Assembly: GCF_020169335.1 (NCBI RefSeq)
Contig: NZ_JAIEZN010000002.1
Coordinates: 186,001-250,000 of the forward strand
Direction of reading: 5' to 3'
Length of the DNA: 64,000 nt
Origin: Devosia aquimaris
GTDB taxonomy: Bacteria > Pseudomonadota > Alphaproteobacteria > Rhizobiales > Devosiaceae
The stretch's first letter is position 1. Each line of letters opens with the position of its first letter. This document shows, in pieces, positions 26,966-37,167 of this stretch. The position numbers were made by a program, and so were the translations under genes. The notes beneath the pieces are model-generated. The model was not told the origin of the DNA. It made no database searches and worked only from the letters and a program-made list of their open reading frames with translations.

Positions 26966-29900
26966 ATGGCCATTGGTCTTGGTGTGGTGCGTTGGGTTGG
27001 CGTGGCGCTGGTCATGGGGCTCGGCCTCGCCCAGCCGGCGACGGCCCAGTCCGAAGTCACGCTGCTGCAGGGCATGGACCTGCCCGGCTATGACTATGCC
27101 ATCGTCAAGAACACCGATCTGGACACCTGCAGCGCCAGCTGCGTGGATGACAAGATCTGCCAGGCCTTCACCTTCAACGAAAAGTCCAAATGGTGCTTCC
27201 TCAAGGGCGCCGTGGGCGAACAGACCCAGTTCAAGGGCGCGACCTCGGGCAAGATCAGCCGCGTCCCCTCGGCCGCCGTCATCCAGGCCGAGCGCCAGGC
27301 CGAACTGCCCTTCCCTGCCCAGGACGTGATCGACGCCGCCCGCCAGTTCGCCAATGAACTGCCCCAGACCGACGCACCGCCGCCCAAGACCACCTATGCC
27401 GATCTGGTTGCGGCCGGCGACGAGGCCTATGGCGCGGAAAACCACGCCGGCGCCATCATCGCCTATCGCCAGGCCCTGGCCATCAACCCCAATGACGGCA
27501 TGGTCTGGTTGAGCCTGGCCGATGCCCTGCTGACCCGCGCCAATACCGTTGCGGGCCAGTCCGAAGGCGACAACAGCTATGATCTGGCGGTGACCGCGTC
27601 TTCGGCCGCCATGAACGCCTTTCTGCGCGCCGAAGCCCCGCAGGCGCGCGCCGATGCGCTGCGCGACCTCGCCTATAGTTTCGAGTATCGCGAGATGTGG
27701 CGCCAAGCCATTGCCAGCACCCGGCTGAGCCTGTCGCTGGTCGATGACCGCGAGCTGGCGGCCCATCTCGACGACATCGTGGCCCAGCATGGCTTCCGTG
27801 TCGCCGACCACAGGGTCGATGCCGAAGCCGCCGCCCCGCGCATCTGCGCCGTTTTCTCCGACCCGGTCGGCAGCACGGACCTGTCCGCCTATGTGGTGGT
27901 GGCCGATGCGCCGCAGGTGTCCGTCGAAACCGAATATGACCAGGTCTGCGTCGAAGGCGTCCAGCACGGCAGCCGCTATGCCATCAAGCTGCGCGCCGGC
28001 CTGCCCTCTGCCGATGGTGAAGTGCTTGCCCATGACGTGGACCTCAACGTCTATGTCCCCGACCGCGCACCCTTTGTCGGCTTTGCCAACAATGCCTATG
28101 TCATGCCCGCCGGCCTCGGCGGCGGTCTGCCGATCACCTCGGTCAATGCCGACACCGCCGAGCTCAAGATCTACCGCATCGGCGACCGCGGCGTTGCTGC
28201 CGCGGTGCGCGACGGCATCTTCCAGGGCAATCTGACCGACTATGCCGCCGAAGACATTGCCGACCGCGTCGGCGAACAGGTCTGGACCGGCGAGATCGAC
28301 CTCGCCCGCGGCCAGCCCAATGAACTGACCACCACAGCCATTCCGGTGGCGGACGCCATCGGCGACATGCCCGCCGGCGCCTATGTCGTCACCGCCCGCA
28401 TCAAGGGCGTGCGCGACGACGACTATTGGAGCGAAAAGGCCACCCAGTGGTTCATCGTCACCGATCTGGGCCTGACCACCATTGCCGGCGATGACGGCGT
28501 GCATGCCTTTGTGCGCAGCCTGAGCTCGGCCCAGCCGCTGGCCGACGCCAAGGTGCGCCTGGTGGCGCTAAACAATGATATTCTGGGCGAAGCCACCACC
28601 GATGCCGATGGCCAGGCCGTGTTCGCCCCGGGCCTGGCCCGTGGCACCGGCGGCCGCGCGCCGCAATTGCTGGTCGCCGAAACCGCAGACGGCGACTATG
28701 CCTTCCTCGATCTCTCCAAGCCCGCCTTTGACCTGACCGACCGTGGCGTCGAGGGCCGTCCCTCGCCTGGCCCGCTCGACCTGTTCGCCACCACCGAGCG
28801 CGGTGTCTATCGCCCCGGGGAAACCGTGTTCCTCACCGCCCTGCTGCGCGATGACCATGCCAAGGCCGTCGCCGGCCTGCCGCTGACCCTGGAAGTCGAG
28901 CGCCCCGATGGCGTCGTCGCCAGCAAGCAGCTGCTCGATGACACGGGCCTGGGCAGCTATTTCACCGCCCTGCCCATGGCCGAAGAAGCCATGCGCGGCT
29001 CCTGGACGCTGCGCCTGTTCTCCGATCCCAATGCCGAGGCCCTGTCGTCCACAAGCTTCCTGGTCGAGGACTTCGAGCCTGAACGCCTGGCCTTCGAGGT
29101 CTCCACACCCGACGCCGCACCCTTTGTGGCCGGCGCCGTCACCCCCATCGATGTGGCGGCCAAATATCTCTACGGCGCCACCGCGCCGGACCTGGCCATC
29201 GAGGCCGATGCCATCATCCGCCCGGTCAAGACCCTCGCCGATTTCCCCGGCTATACCTTTGGCCGCGAGGACGACACCATGGAAACCACCCGCGAGCCCC
29301 TGGGCGTCGTGGGCACCACCGATGCCGATGGCAAGGCCGTGGCCGAGGTCACCCTGCCCGAGATGCAGACCACCACGCGGCCGCTCGAGGCCCAGGTGCT
29401 GCTGCGTCTGATCGACACCAATGGCCGCAGCATCGAGCGCTCGATCAGCCGCCCCGTGCTGGCCAGCGCCAATCGCCTCGGCATCAAGCCGGTGTTCTCC
29501 GACCCCTCCGGGCTCGCCTCCGGCAGCCAGGCCGATTTCCAGATCATCGCCGTCTCGCCCGAAGGCAAGGCCGTCGCCGAGACCGGCGTCAACTGGACGC
29601 TGCAGCGCCTGGAAACCAACTACCAGTGGTACCGCAATGGCAGCACCTGGCAGTGGGAAGCCATCACCACCACCCGTGACGTCGCCAGCGGCACCGTCGA
29701 TACGCCCGATGGCGGCCCGGTCACGGTCGGCGCCAATGTCGATTGGGGCCGCTATCAGCTGACCGTGGAAACCACGGGCGATAGCGCAACCTCATCGAGC
29801 TATGAGTTCTACGCCGGCTACTACTATGCCGAAGCGGGTTCCAACACGCCCGACACCCTGTCGGTCGCGCTCGACAAGCCGGCCTATCGCGTCGGCGAGA

Positions 29901-32461
29901 CGGCCAAGCTCAAGCTCGACCCGCAGTTCGCCGGCACCGCGCTGGTGATGGTGATCGACAACCGCGTCATCGCCATGCAGGCCGTGGACGTGCCGGCTGA
30001 GGGCACAACCGTCGACCTCACGGTCACCGACGACTGGGGTCCGGGCGCCTATGTGACGGCCGTGCTCTATCGTCCGGCCGATGCCGGCGAGAAGCGCATG
30101 CCCTCGCGTGCCCTGGGCCTGGCCTTTGCCGATGTCGAGCCGGGTGACCGCAAGCTCGACGTCACCCTGACCACGCCCGAAGTCTCCCTGCCGCGCCAGA
30201 CCGTGACGGTCGATGTCGCCCTGGGCAATCTGGCCGCCGGCCAGACCGCCTATGTCGCCGTCGCCGCTGTGGACCTGGGCATTCTCAACCTCACCAACTT
30301 CGGCGTCCCCAGCCCCGACGGCTGGTATTTCGGCCAGCGCCAGCTCGGCATGGACATCCGTGACCTCTATGGCTCGCTGATCGACCCCACCCAGGGCATG
30401 GCCGGCGCCATGCGCTCGGGCGGTGACGGTGGCGGCGCACGTCTCGGCACGCCCCCGGCCACCTCGGTTCTGGTGGCGCTGCACTCGGGCATCGTCAAGA
30501 CCGATGCCGACGGCAAGGCAACCGTGACCTTCGACATGCCCGACTTCACCGGCACGGTGCGGATCATGGCCATGGCCTGGTCGGAAACCGCCGTGGGCCA
30601 TGCCTCCGCCGATGTGGTGGTGCGCGACCCAGTGGTGGTGACGCTGAGCCCGCCGCGCTTCCTGCGTGTCGATGACGCCTCGCGGCTGCTGGTGGAAATC
30701 AACAATATCGACGGCGCGCCCGGCAGCTATGGCGTGGCGCTTTCGACCGGCACCGGCATTGCCACATCTGGCGGCGCCCAGTTGGTCGAACTGGCCAAGG
30801 GCGATCGCACCGCACTCAACGTGCCCCTGACCGGCGTCTCGATCGGCGACTGGCCGGTGGTGCTGACCATCACCGCGCCCGACGGCAGCACACAGACCAA
30901 GGAGCTGACCCTGGGCGTGCGCCCGATCAGCGCTCCGATGACAACCAGCACGCTGATCCCGATCAAGGCCGGGGACAGCACCACGATCGATGACTCCATC
31001 TTTGCCAGCTACATGGCCAATACCGGCGCCATGACCCTGGCGGTGGGGCCGCTGGCCCGGCTCGATGTGCCCGGCCTGCTGCTGTCGCTGGACCGCTATC
31101 CCTATGGCTGCGCCGAACAGGTTTCGAGCCGGGCCCTGCCCCTGCTCTACCTCAACGACGTGGCCAAGCTGATCGGCGTGGCCGGCGACGACAAGCTCAG
31201 CCAGACCGTCCAGGATGCCATTGCCAACCTGCTCAGCAAGCAGAATTCGGGCGGCGGCTTCGGCCTCTGGGGGCCCTTCGATGGCGGCGACGCCTGGCTT
31301 GATGCCTATGTCACCGACTTCCTGCTCCGCGCCAAGGCGGCCGGCTATGCCGTGCCCGAACAGGCCATGAGCATGGCGCTCGACAACCTGGCCAACCAGC
31401 TCGCCTATGCATCCGACTTCGAGAAGGGTGGCGAAGACATCGCCTATGCGCTCTATGACCTGGCCCGTGCCGGGCGGGCGACCATGGGCGACCTGCGCTA
31501 CTATCTCGAAGCGCGCCTGGATGCCCTGGCCACGCCGCTGGCCAAGGCCCAGCTCGGGGCGGCCCTGGCACTCTATGGCGACACCACACGGGCCCAGACG
31601 GCCTTTGAGGCCGCCGTTACCGCGCTCTCCGAACCGGTGGACGACCGCGCCTATCGCGCCGACTACGGCACGCACCTGCGTGACACCGCAGGCGTGCTGG
31701 CGCTGGCCGCCGAGTTCAAGCCCGCCGGGATCGACCTGGTGGACCTGGCCAACCGCCTTGCCAAGCTGCGCGACCGCGCCGCCTATACCTCGACCCAGGA
31801 CGACGGCTGGACCCTTCTGGCCGCCTCCGCCCTGGGCGCGGCGACCACGGACGGCTCGATCAGCATCAATGGCGAAGCGCTGACCGGACAGGTCTATCAA
31901 CGCCACGAACAGGCTGGCTTTGCCCCACTCGAGGTGACCAACACTGGTACGGCCGATACCCAGGCCAAGGTGACGGTGACGGGCTATCCCGCCACCGCCC
32001 CCGAGGCCGCCAGCAATGGCTTCACCCTGACGCGCGAATACTTCCTGCCCGATGGCACGCCGATCGATCCGACGGCCAGCTCGCTGGGGCAGAACGAGCG
32101 TCTGGTGGTGGTGCTGACGGCCTATCCGGACACGCTGGGCTCGGGCCAGTACATGCTGGCCGACCCCCTGCCCGCCGGCTTCGAAATCGAGAATCCGGAC
32201 CTGTCGGCCGGCAATGGCGCGGCCGACATCGGCTGGCTCACCCTCGACACGCCCACCCATGTGGAGTCACGCACCGACCAGTTTGTGGCAGCCTTCCGCT
32301 ACTATTCGCACACCGACAGCTTCACCACCGCCTATATGGTTCGCGTGGTGACGCCGGGCACCTTCACCCTGCCCGGCACCACGGTGGAAGACATGTATCG
32401 GCCCGAGCTGCGTGCCAACACGGCCTCGGGCAGTGTCGAGGTCATCGCGGCCGGGCAGTAG
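26966..32461 (+). CDS. alpha-2-macroglobulin family protein with PAN and TPR segments
   Basis: 1831-residue secreted protein. A Sec signal ends near ATA-QSE (residue 28), with no lipobox cysteine, so it should be periplasmic. A PAN/Apple-like domain follows (VKNTDLDTCSASCVDDKICQAF, four cysteines, about residues 40-85), then a TPR-like helical segment (YADLVAAGDEAYGAENHAG), the macroglobulin MG domains, and the thioester site Cys1382-Ala-Glu-Gln1385 in YPYGCAEQVSSRAL, leading into a helical thioester domain. Bacterial members trap proteases breaching the outer membrane. It lies 7 bp before PBP1C on the same strand, the classic yfhM-pbpC pairing that couples protease trapping to wall repair. 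Start at ATG 26966 with GGGAGG 6-11 bp before; the 53 codons further upstream overlap the YCII gene. Confidence 0.9.
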   Translation: MAIGLGVVRWVGVALVMGLGLAQPATAQSEVTLLQGMDLPGYDYAIVKNTDLDTCSASCVDDKICQAFTFNEKSKWCFLKGAVGEQTQFKGATSGKISRVPSAAVIQAERQAELPFPAQDVIDAARQFANELPQTDAPPPKTTYADLVAAGDEAYGAENHAGAIIAYRQALAINPNDGMVWLSLADALLTRANTVAGQSEGDNSYDLAVTASSAAMNAFLRAEAPQARADALRDLAYSFEYREMWRQAIASTRLSLSLVDDRELAAHLDDIVAQHGFRVADHRVDAEAAAPRICAVFSDPVGSTDLSAYVVVADAPQVSVETEYDQVCVEGVQHGSRYAIKLRAGLPSADGEVLAHDVDLNVYVPDRAPFVGFANNAYVMPAGLGGGLPITSVNADTAELKIYRIGDRGVAAAVRDGIFQGNLTDYAAEDIADRVGEQVWTGEIDLARGQPNELTTTAIPVADAIGDMPAGAYVVTARIKGVRDDDYWSEKATQWFIVTDLGLTTIAGDDGVHAFVRSLSSAQPLADAKVRLVALNNDILGEATTDADGQAVFAPGLARGTGGRAPQLLVAETADGDYAFLDLSKPAFDLTDRGVEGRPSPGPLDLFATTERGVYRPGETVFLTALLRDDHAKAVAGLPLTLEVERPDGVVASKQLLDDTGLGSYFTALPMAEEAMRGSWTLRLFSDPNAEALSSTSFLVEDFEPERLAFEVSTPDAAPFVAGAVTPIDVAAKYLYGATAPDLAIEADAIIRPVKTLADFPGYTFGREDDTMETTREPLGVVGTTDADGKAVAEVTLPEMQTTTRPLEAQVLLRLIDTNGRSIERSISRPVLASANRLGIKPVFSDPSGLASGSQADFQIIAVSPEGKAVAETGVNWTLQRLETNYQWYRNGSTWQWEAITTTRDVASGTVDTPDGGPVTVGANVDWGRYQLTVETTGDSATSSSYEFYAGYYYAEAGSNTPDTLSVALDKPAYRVGETAKLKLDPQFAGTALVMVIDNRVIAMQAVDVPAEGTTVDLTVTDDWGPGAYVTAVLYRPADAGEKRMPSRALGLAFADVEPGDRKLDVTLTTPEVSLPRQTVTVDVALGNLAAGQTAYVAVAAVDLGILNLTNFGVPSPDGWYFGQRQLGMDIRDLYGSLIDPTQGMAGAMRSGGDGGGARLGTPPATSVLVALHSGIVKTDADGKATVTFDMPDFTGTVRIMAMAWSETAVGHASADVVVRDPVVVTLSPPRFLRVDDASRLLVEINNIDGAPGSYGVALSTGTGIATSGGAQLVELAKGDRTALNVPLTGVSIGDWPVVLTITAPDGSTQTKELTLGVRPISAPMTTSTLIPIKAGDSTTIDDSIFASYMANTGAMTLAVGPLARLDVPGLLLSLDRYPYGCAEQVSSRALPLLYLNDVAKLIGVAGDDKLSQTVQDAIANLLSKQNSGGGFGLWGPFDGGDAWLDAYVTDFLLRAKAAGYAVPEQAMSMALDNLANQLAYASDFEKGGEDIAYALYDLARAGRATMGDLRYYLEARLDALATPLAKAQLGAALALYGDTTRAQTAFEAAVTALSEPVDDRAYRADYGTHLRDTAGVLALAAEFKPAGIDLVDLANRLAKLRDRAAYTSTQDDGWTLLAASALGAATTDGSISINGEALTGQVYQRHEQAGFAPLEVTNTGTADTQAKVTVTGYPATAPEAASNGFTLTREYFLPDGTPIDPTASSLGQNERLVVVLTAYPDTLGSGQYMLADPLPAGFEIENPDLSAGNGAADIGWLTLDTPTHVESRTDQFVAAFRYYSHTDSFTTAYMVRVVTPGTFTLPGTTVEDMYRPELRANTASGSVEVIAAGQ

Positions 32462-32468
32462 TCGGCCC

Positions 32469-34598
32469 ATGAACCGGCCCGACGCATCACAAGGTCAGAA
32501 GGCCCCGCACCCTTGGGTGCGGGGCCTGACCCTGGCCGGGTTTGGCCTCTTCCTCCTCGGCTTTGCCGGCACGATCCAGCTGGCCTCGATGACAGCCGAG
32601 ATCACAGCAACCCTGCCGCCGACGCCGCATGCCGAAACCCTGCCGGTCTCAGCCGAGGTCACCGACCGCGATGGCAATCTGCTGCGCCCCTTTGCCACCG
32701 CCGATGGGCGCTGGCGCCTGCCGATCAGCCGGCAGGAAGTCGACCCGCGCTTCATCGACATGCTGCTGGCCTATGAGGATCGCAGCTTTGCCAGCCACGA
32801 CGGTATTGCCTGGACGTCCATGCTGCGCGCCGCCGGCCAGTTCATCGCTGCAGGCGGTCATGTGGTATCGGGCGGTTCGACGCTCACCATGCAGGTGGCG
32901 CGGCTGATCGAGGGCGAGCCCACGCGCAATGCCTGGGGCAAGCTGCGCCAGATGGTGCATGCCCGGACGCTGGAACAAAGCCTGAGCAAGGACGAGATCC
33001 TCGACCTCTACCTGACGCTGGCGCCCTATGGCGGCAATATCGAAGGCATCCGCGCGGCGAGCCTGGCCTATTTCGGCAAGGAGCCGACCCGGCTGACCAC
33101 CGCCCAGGCGGCGCTGCTGGTGGCGCTGCCGCAATCGCCCGAGGCCAGACGGCCTGACCGCGACCCCGTCGCCGCCCGCGCCAGCCGCGACAAGGTGCTC
33201 GACCGTCTGGTCGCCCTGGGCGCCCTGCCCTTCGAGGAGGCGCTCGCCGCCAAGAACGAAGCCGTGCCCACCGCGCGCCGCGACTTCCCCATGCTCGCGG
33301 CCCACATGGCCGAGCAGGCCGTCAGGACCCGGCCCGACGAGCGCACCATCCACCTGACCATCGATCGCAAGCTGCAGGACGCGCTGGAACGTCTCGCCGC
33401 TGCGCGTGCCCGCCTGATCGATCCCAGGGTGTCCGTGGCCATTGTCGCCGCCGATATCGACAGCGGCGAAATCCTCTCCTCGGTGGGCTCGGCGGGCCTG
33501 TTGGCCACCCAGAGCGCCGGCTTCGTCGACATGACCCGCGCCGTGCGCTCGCCGGGTTCGACGCTCAAGCCGCTGATCTATGGCCTCGCCTTCGAGCAGG
33601 GCCTGGCCCATCCCGAAAGCCTGATTGAGGATCGCCCCACCGCCTTTGGTGGCTATGTGCCGGTCAATTTCGATGGTTTTAGCCGCGGCACGGTCACCAT
33701 CCATGATGCGCTGACCCTGTCGCTCAATATTCCCGCCGTGGTGGTGCTCGATGCCGTGGGGCCGGCGCGGCTGGTCTCGCGCCTCAAGCGTGCCCATGCC
33801 GATCCGCGCCTGCCGGTCGATACGGCGCCGAGCCTAGCCGTCGGCCTGGGCGGCGCCGGCATCTCGCTGCGCGACCTGGTCTCGGTCTATGCCGCCATCG
33901 CCCATGGCGGTGAGCCGGTGACGCTGAGCGATGGCATCACCCCGCCGCCGCCGCCCAGCCTCTCGGCTCCGGTGCTCGACCCGGTGTCGGCCTGGTACGT
34001 CGCCGATATCTTGGCCGACGTGCCGCCGCCGCTCAATGGTTCGCCCGGCCGGGTGGCCTACAAGACCGGCACCTCCTATGGCTATCGCGATGCCTGGGCC
34101 ATCGGCTTTGACGGCAAGACGGTGATCGGGGTTTGGGTCGGTCGCCCCGATGGCGCGCCGGTGCCGGGCCTGTCGGGTATTCTGGGCGCCGCGCCGATCC
34201 TCTTTGAAGCCTTTGACCGCCTGGGCAATCGCCGCGCCCCGCTGCCACGGGCGCCCAAGGGCGCGCTGATCGCCTCCAATGCTGACCTGCCGGCGCCCCT
34301 GCGCCGCTTCCGCCACCCCGATGACGACATGGTGGCCCGCGATGCGGCGCCCGAGATCGCCTTTCCCGGCGATGGCGTCGCCGTGGAACTCGGGCTCGAT
34401 CAGGGCAGCGCCGCGCAGCTGATGGTCAAGGTGCGCAATGGCGTGCCGCCCTTCACCTATTTTGCCAATGGCGCGCCCTTCGGCCGGCCCAATTTTGCCC
34501 GCCAGGAAGCCTGGACACCCGACGGCCCCGGCTATGTCACCCTCTCGGTGGTGGACGCCGAAGGCCGGGGCGACAGCGTGACGGTGTTTCTCAACTAG
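32469..34598 (+). CDS. pbpC: penicillin-binding protein 1C
   Basis: 709-residue class A penicillin-binding protein. A short cytoplasmic tail and one membrane anchor (residues about 20-40) are followed by the glycosyltransferase domain with catalytic Glu103 in AYEDRSF and the GGSTLTMQVARL motif, then the transpeptidase domain with Ser364 and Lys367 in SPGSTLKP, and KTG in YKTGTSYGYRDAW. The last 90 or so residues are the PBP1C C-terminal domain. It starts 7 bp after the alpha-2-macroglobulin stop, so the two are co-translated. It polymerises peptidoglycan in the periplasm, probably for repair. Confidence 0.93.
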   Translation: MNRPDASQGQKAPHPWVRGLTLAGFGLFLLGFAGTIQLASMTAEITATLPPTPHAETLPVSAEVTDRDGNLLRPFATADGRWRLPISRQEVDPRFIDMLLAYEDRSFASHDGIAWTSMLRAAGQFIAAGGHVVSGGSTLTMQVARLIEGEPTRNAWGKLRQMVHARTLEQSLSKDEILDLYLTLAPYGGNIEGIRAASLAYFGKEPTRLTTAQAALLVALPQSPEARRPDRDPVAARASRDKVLDRLVALGALPFEEALAAKNEAVPTARRDFPMLAAHMAEQAVRTRPDERTIHLTIDRKLQDALERLAAARARLIDPRVSVAIVAADIDSGEILSSVGSAGLLATQSAGFVDMTRAVRSPGSTLKPLIYGLAFEQGLAHPESLIEDRPTAFGGYVPVNFDGFSRGTVTIHDALTLSLNIPAVVVLDAVGPARLVSRLKRAHADPRLPVDTAPSLAVGLGGAGISLRDLVSVYAAIAHGGEPVTLSDGITPPPPPSLSAPVLDPVSAWYVADILADVPPPLNGSPGRVAYKTGTSYGYRDAWAIGFDGKTVIGVWVGRPDGAPVPGLSGILGAAPILFEAFDRLGNRRAPLPRAPKGALIASNADLPAPLRRFRHPDDDMVARDAAPEIAFPGDGVAVELGLDQGSAAQLMVKVRNGVPPFTYFANGAPFGRPNFARQEAWTPDGPGYVTLSVVDAEGRGDSVTVFLN

Positions 34599-34603
34599 CC
34601 AGC

Positions 34604-34633
34604 AAAAAGGCCCGCAACCGGGGTTGCGGGCCT
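34604..34633 (-). terminator. intrinsic terminator of metY
   Basis: AGGCCCGCAACC-GG-GGTTGCGGGCCT is a 12-bp perfect stem. On the minus strand it is followed by TTTTT (AAAAA at 34604-34608 on the + strand), so it terminates the leftward MetY gene 26 bp after its stop. In the + direction it also follows pbpC by 9 bp but lacks a T-run there, so it is probably only partly bidirectional. Confidence 0.85.
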
Positions 34634-34658
34634 CAAATGCTGTGACGGTCAGGCTCGC

Positions 34659-35933
34659 TTAGCCGACCTTGGCCAGGGCCTGCTCGACATCGGCGATGAT
34701 GTCATCGATATGCTCGATACCCACCGAGATGCGCACCAGATCCTCCGAGACGCCGGCCTTGGCCAGTTCCTCGGGCGCGAGCTGACGATGGGTGGTCGAG
34801 GCCGGGTGGCAGGCCAGCGACTTGGCGTCGCCGATATTGACCAGCCGCAGGATCATGTTGAGCGCGTCGATGAACTGGCCGCCGGCGGTCGCCCCGCCCT
34901 TGATGCCGAAGCTGACAATGCCCGAAGCCTGACCCTTGGTGATCTTGTTGGCTGTGGCATTGTACTTGCTGTCCGGCAGGGCAGCATAATTGACCCAGCT
35001 CACCTTGGGATGTGCCTTGAGGAAATTGGCCAGCGCCAGGGCGTTCTCGCAATGGCGCTCCATGCGCAGGCCCAGGGTTTCAAGGCCCATCAGGAACAAG
35101 AAGGCGCTGTGCGGCGAGAGGGCCGCGCCGGTATTGCGCAGCGGCACCACGCGGCAGCGGCCGATATAGGCCGCCGGGCCGAGCGCCGCCGTATAGACCA
35201 CGCCATGGTAGGACGGATCAGGTTCGTTGAGGATCTTGAAGCGATCCTTGTTCTTGACCCAGTCGAACTTGCCGCTGTCGACAATGATGCCGCCGATCGA
35301 ATTGCCGTGCCCGCCGATATATTTGGTCAGGGCATGCACGACGATGTCGGCGCCGAATTCGATCGGCTTGCAGAGATAGGGCGTCGCCACGGTGTTATCG
35401 ACGATCAGCGGCACGCCATGCTTGTGCGCGATTTCGGCCAGACGCTGGATATCCACGACATTGCCGGCCGGATTGCCGATCGATTCACAGAACACCGCCT
35501 TGGTGTTCTCGTCGATCAGCGCCTCGAGCCCGGCGAAATCGCCCTGGTCGGCCAGGCGCACCTCGATACCCTGGCGCGGGAAGCTGTGGACGAAGAGGTT
35601 ATAGGTGCCGCCATAGAGCTGGCTCACCGAAACGATATTGTCGCCGACGCCGGCGATGGCCTGAATGGCATAGGTGATGGCGGCCATGCCCGAGGCGACG
35701 CAGAGCCCGGCAATGCCGCCCTCCATCTCGGCCACGCGCTGTTCCAGCACGGCCGTGGTCGGGTTCATGATGCGGGTATAGATATTGCCCGGGACCGCCA
35801 GGTTGAAGAGATCGGCGCCATGCTGGGTGTCGTCGAACGTATAGGACGTCGTCTGGTAGATCGGCACGGCAGCCGATTTGGTGGTGGCCTCGGCGGTATA
35901 GCCGTGGTGCAACGCAATCGATTCAAGCTTCAT
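34659..35933 (-). CDS. metY: O-acetylhomoserine aminocarboxypropyltransferase (sulfhydrylase)
   Basis: 424-residue pyridoxal-phosphate enzyme of the Cys/Met metabolism family that joins O-acetylhomoserine with sulfide to make homocysteine. The PLP lysine is Lys204 in [18 protein letters not shown], and [21 protein letters not shown] holds the phosphate-binding region. The length and the [19 protein letters not shown] block separate it from cystathionine gamma-synthase, which is near 380-400 residues. The leader between 35934 and 36077 was examined for a SAM riboswitch and did not match one. Monocistronic with its own terminator. Confidence 0.9.
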   Translation of the reverse strand: MKLESIALHHGYTAEATTKSAAVPIYQTTSYTFDDTQHGADLFNLAVPGNIYTRIMNPTTAVLEQRVAEMEGGIAGLCVASGMAAITYAIQAIAGVGDNIVSVSQLYGGTYNLFVHSFPRQGIEVRLADQGDFAGLEALIDENTKAVFCESIGNPAGNVVDIQRLAEIAHKHGVPLIVDNTVATPYLCKPIEFGADIVVHALTKYIGGHGNSIGGIIVDSGKFDWVKNKDRFKILNEPDPSYHGVVYTAALGPAAYIGRCRVVPLRNTGAALSPHSAFLFLMGLETLGLRMERHCENALALANFLKAHPKVSWVNYAALPDSKYNATANKITKGQASGIVSFGIKGGATAGGQFIDALNMILRLVNIGDAKSLACHPASTTHRQLAPEELAKAGVSEDLVRISVGIEHIDDIIADVEQALAKVG

Positions 35934-36077
35934 CGGTTTCCCCTCTCGCTTTGGGCGGATCTTGTGTCCGCGCCACCACTACCATCACCACGCGGGCTTG
36001 GGCAGCCATGGCATGGCCTTTCCAAACCTTTGGGAGGGCGCGGCGCAGTGAGGGAAAATCTGCGCCGCTTGAGGCGA

Positions 36078-37112
36078 TTAGTTCATCAGATCAAAGGCAT
36101 CGCCCCAGGTGTCGGCCACCGAATAGCCCAGCTGATAGGGGTCTGTGGGGTCCACGCCAATCTGGTGGATGCCATGGATCCAGCCGCGCCCCGAGATGAT
36201 CGGTTGCACGGCCGGGCGGCCGGCCACCGTAGTGTCGCCGGCATAGGTGACCTCAAAGGTCGAATCGATGATCGAGCGCGCCGTGAAGCGGTCGCCGGGC
36301 TTGGCGAGGCCGCGCGCCGCCGCCACCGCCAGCCGCGCCGAATTGCCGGTACCACAGGGCGAGCGATCGATGCGGCCGGGCGGCATGATGGTGGCACCCT
36401 TGAGCTCGCCAGCGTCGTTGTGGCTGACGAACATGGTGTAGGAAATGCCCTTGATGACGTCGATCTCGGGATGGGAAATGCTGAGCTGGGCATTGACGGC
36501 ACGATGGATGGCGCTGCCGGCTTCCACCAGCTTCTTGGCCTGGTCGGGCCGGATTTCGAGGCCGAGCTGGGCCGGATCGATCAGCGCATAGAAGATGCCG
36601 CCAAAGGCGATGTCGACCTTGACCTTGCCATAGCCCTCGACATCGACCACCGCATCGAGTTGGTCGGCGTAGGACGGGTTCATGGTCAGCGTCACGCGCT
36701 CGCATTTGCCATTGCGGCAGGTGGCGCGGGCGGTGACGAGGCCCGAGGCGGTGTCGATGCGCACGATGGTCTCGGGCTCGACCATGGGCAGCATGCCGGT
36801 TTCGAGCAGCACTGTGGTGAGGCAAATGCTGTTCGAGCCGCTCATGGCATGGGCCTTGTCACCCTGGAGGATGATGAAGCCGATGTCGGCATCCGGCCGG
36901 GTGGGCGGAAAGATCAGGCACGTGCTCATCTGCGCCGAGGCGCGCGGCTCGAACACCAGGAAGCGGCGCAGGCTGTCGTCCACCTCGTTGAGATGCTTGA
37001 TCTTGTCGGCAATGGTTGCCCCCGGCACGGTGATGACGCCGCCGGTGACGATGCGGCCCACTTCGCCCTCGGCATGGGCTTCCACCAGCGTGACAGTCTT
37101 GGACCAGTTCAT
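36078..37112 (-). CDS. proline racemase family protein (probable hydroxyproline epimerase or dehydratase)
   Basis: 344-residue cytoplasmic enzyme of the proline racemase superfamily. Two active-site positions decide function: the first, normally Cys in MCGHG, is Ser91 here (AMSGSNS), and the second is Cys253 (RSPCGTGNSAR). Classical proline racemases and 4-hydroxyproline 2-epimerases have Cys/Cys and trans-3-hydroxyproline dehydratases usually have Cys/Thr, so this Ser/Cys type is a hydroxyproline-acting variant rather than a proline racemase. Start at ATG 37112: AAGGA is nine bases before it but abuts the alternative ATG 37121. It ends the leftward operon behind aminopeptidase P and GH127, a context that points to hydroxyproline from plant cell-wall peptides. 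Confidence 0.82.
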   Translation of the reverse strand: MNWSKTVTLVEAHAEGEVGRIVTGGVITVPGATIADKIKHLNEVDDSLRRFLVFEPRASAQMSTCLIFPPTRPDADIGFIILQGDKAHAMSGSNSICLTTVLLETGMLPMVEPETIVRIDTASGLVTARATCRNGKCERVTLTMNPSYADQLDAVVDVEGYGKVKVDIAFGGIFYALIDPAQLGLEIRPDQAKKLVEAGSAIHRAVNAQLSISHPEIDVIKGISYTMFVSHNDAGELKGATIMPPGRIDRSPCGTGNSARLAVAAARGLAKPGDRFTARSIIDSTFEVTYAGDTTVAGRPAVQPIISGRGWIHGIHQIGVDPTDPYQLGYSVADTWGDAFDLMN

Positions 37113-37167
37113 TGAGGGCATTCCTTGTCGACGATAGAGATTGCGGCAGTGACCGAGCGCGGCCGTT

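Noticed and set aside
35934-36077. Possible SAM-II riboswitch before metY
   Set aside because: The leader has a small GCGGA/TCCGC hairpin but lacks the conserved pseudoknot sequences expected for SAM-II; no other riboswitch class was recognised.
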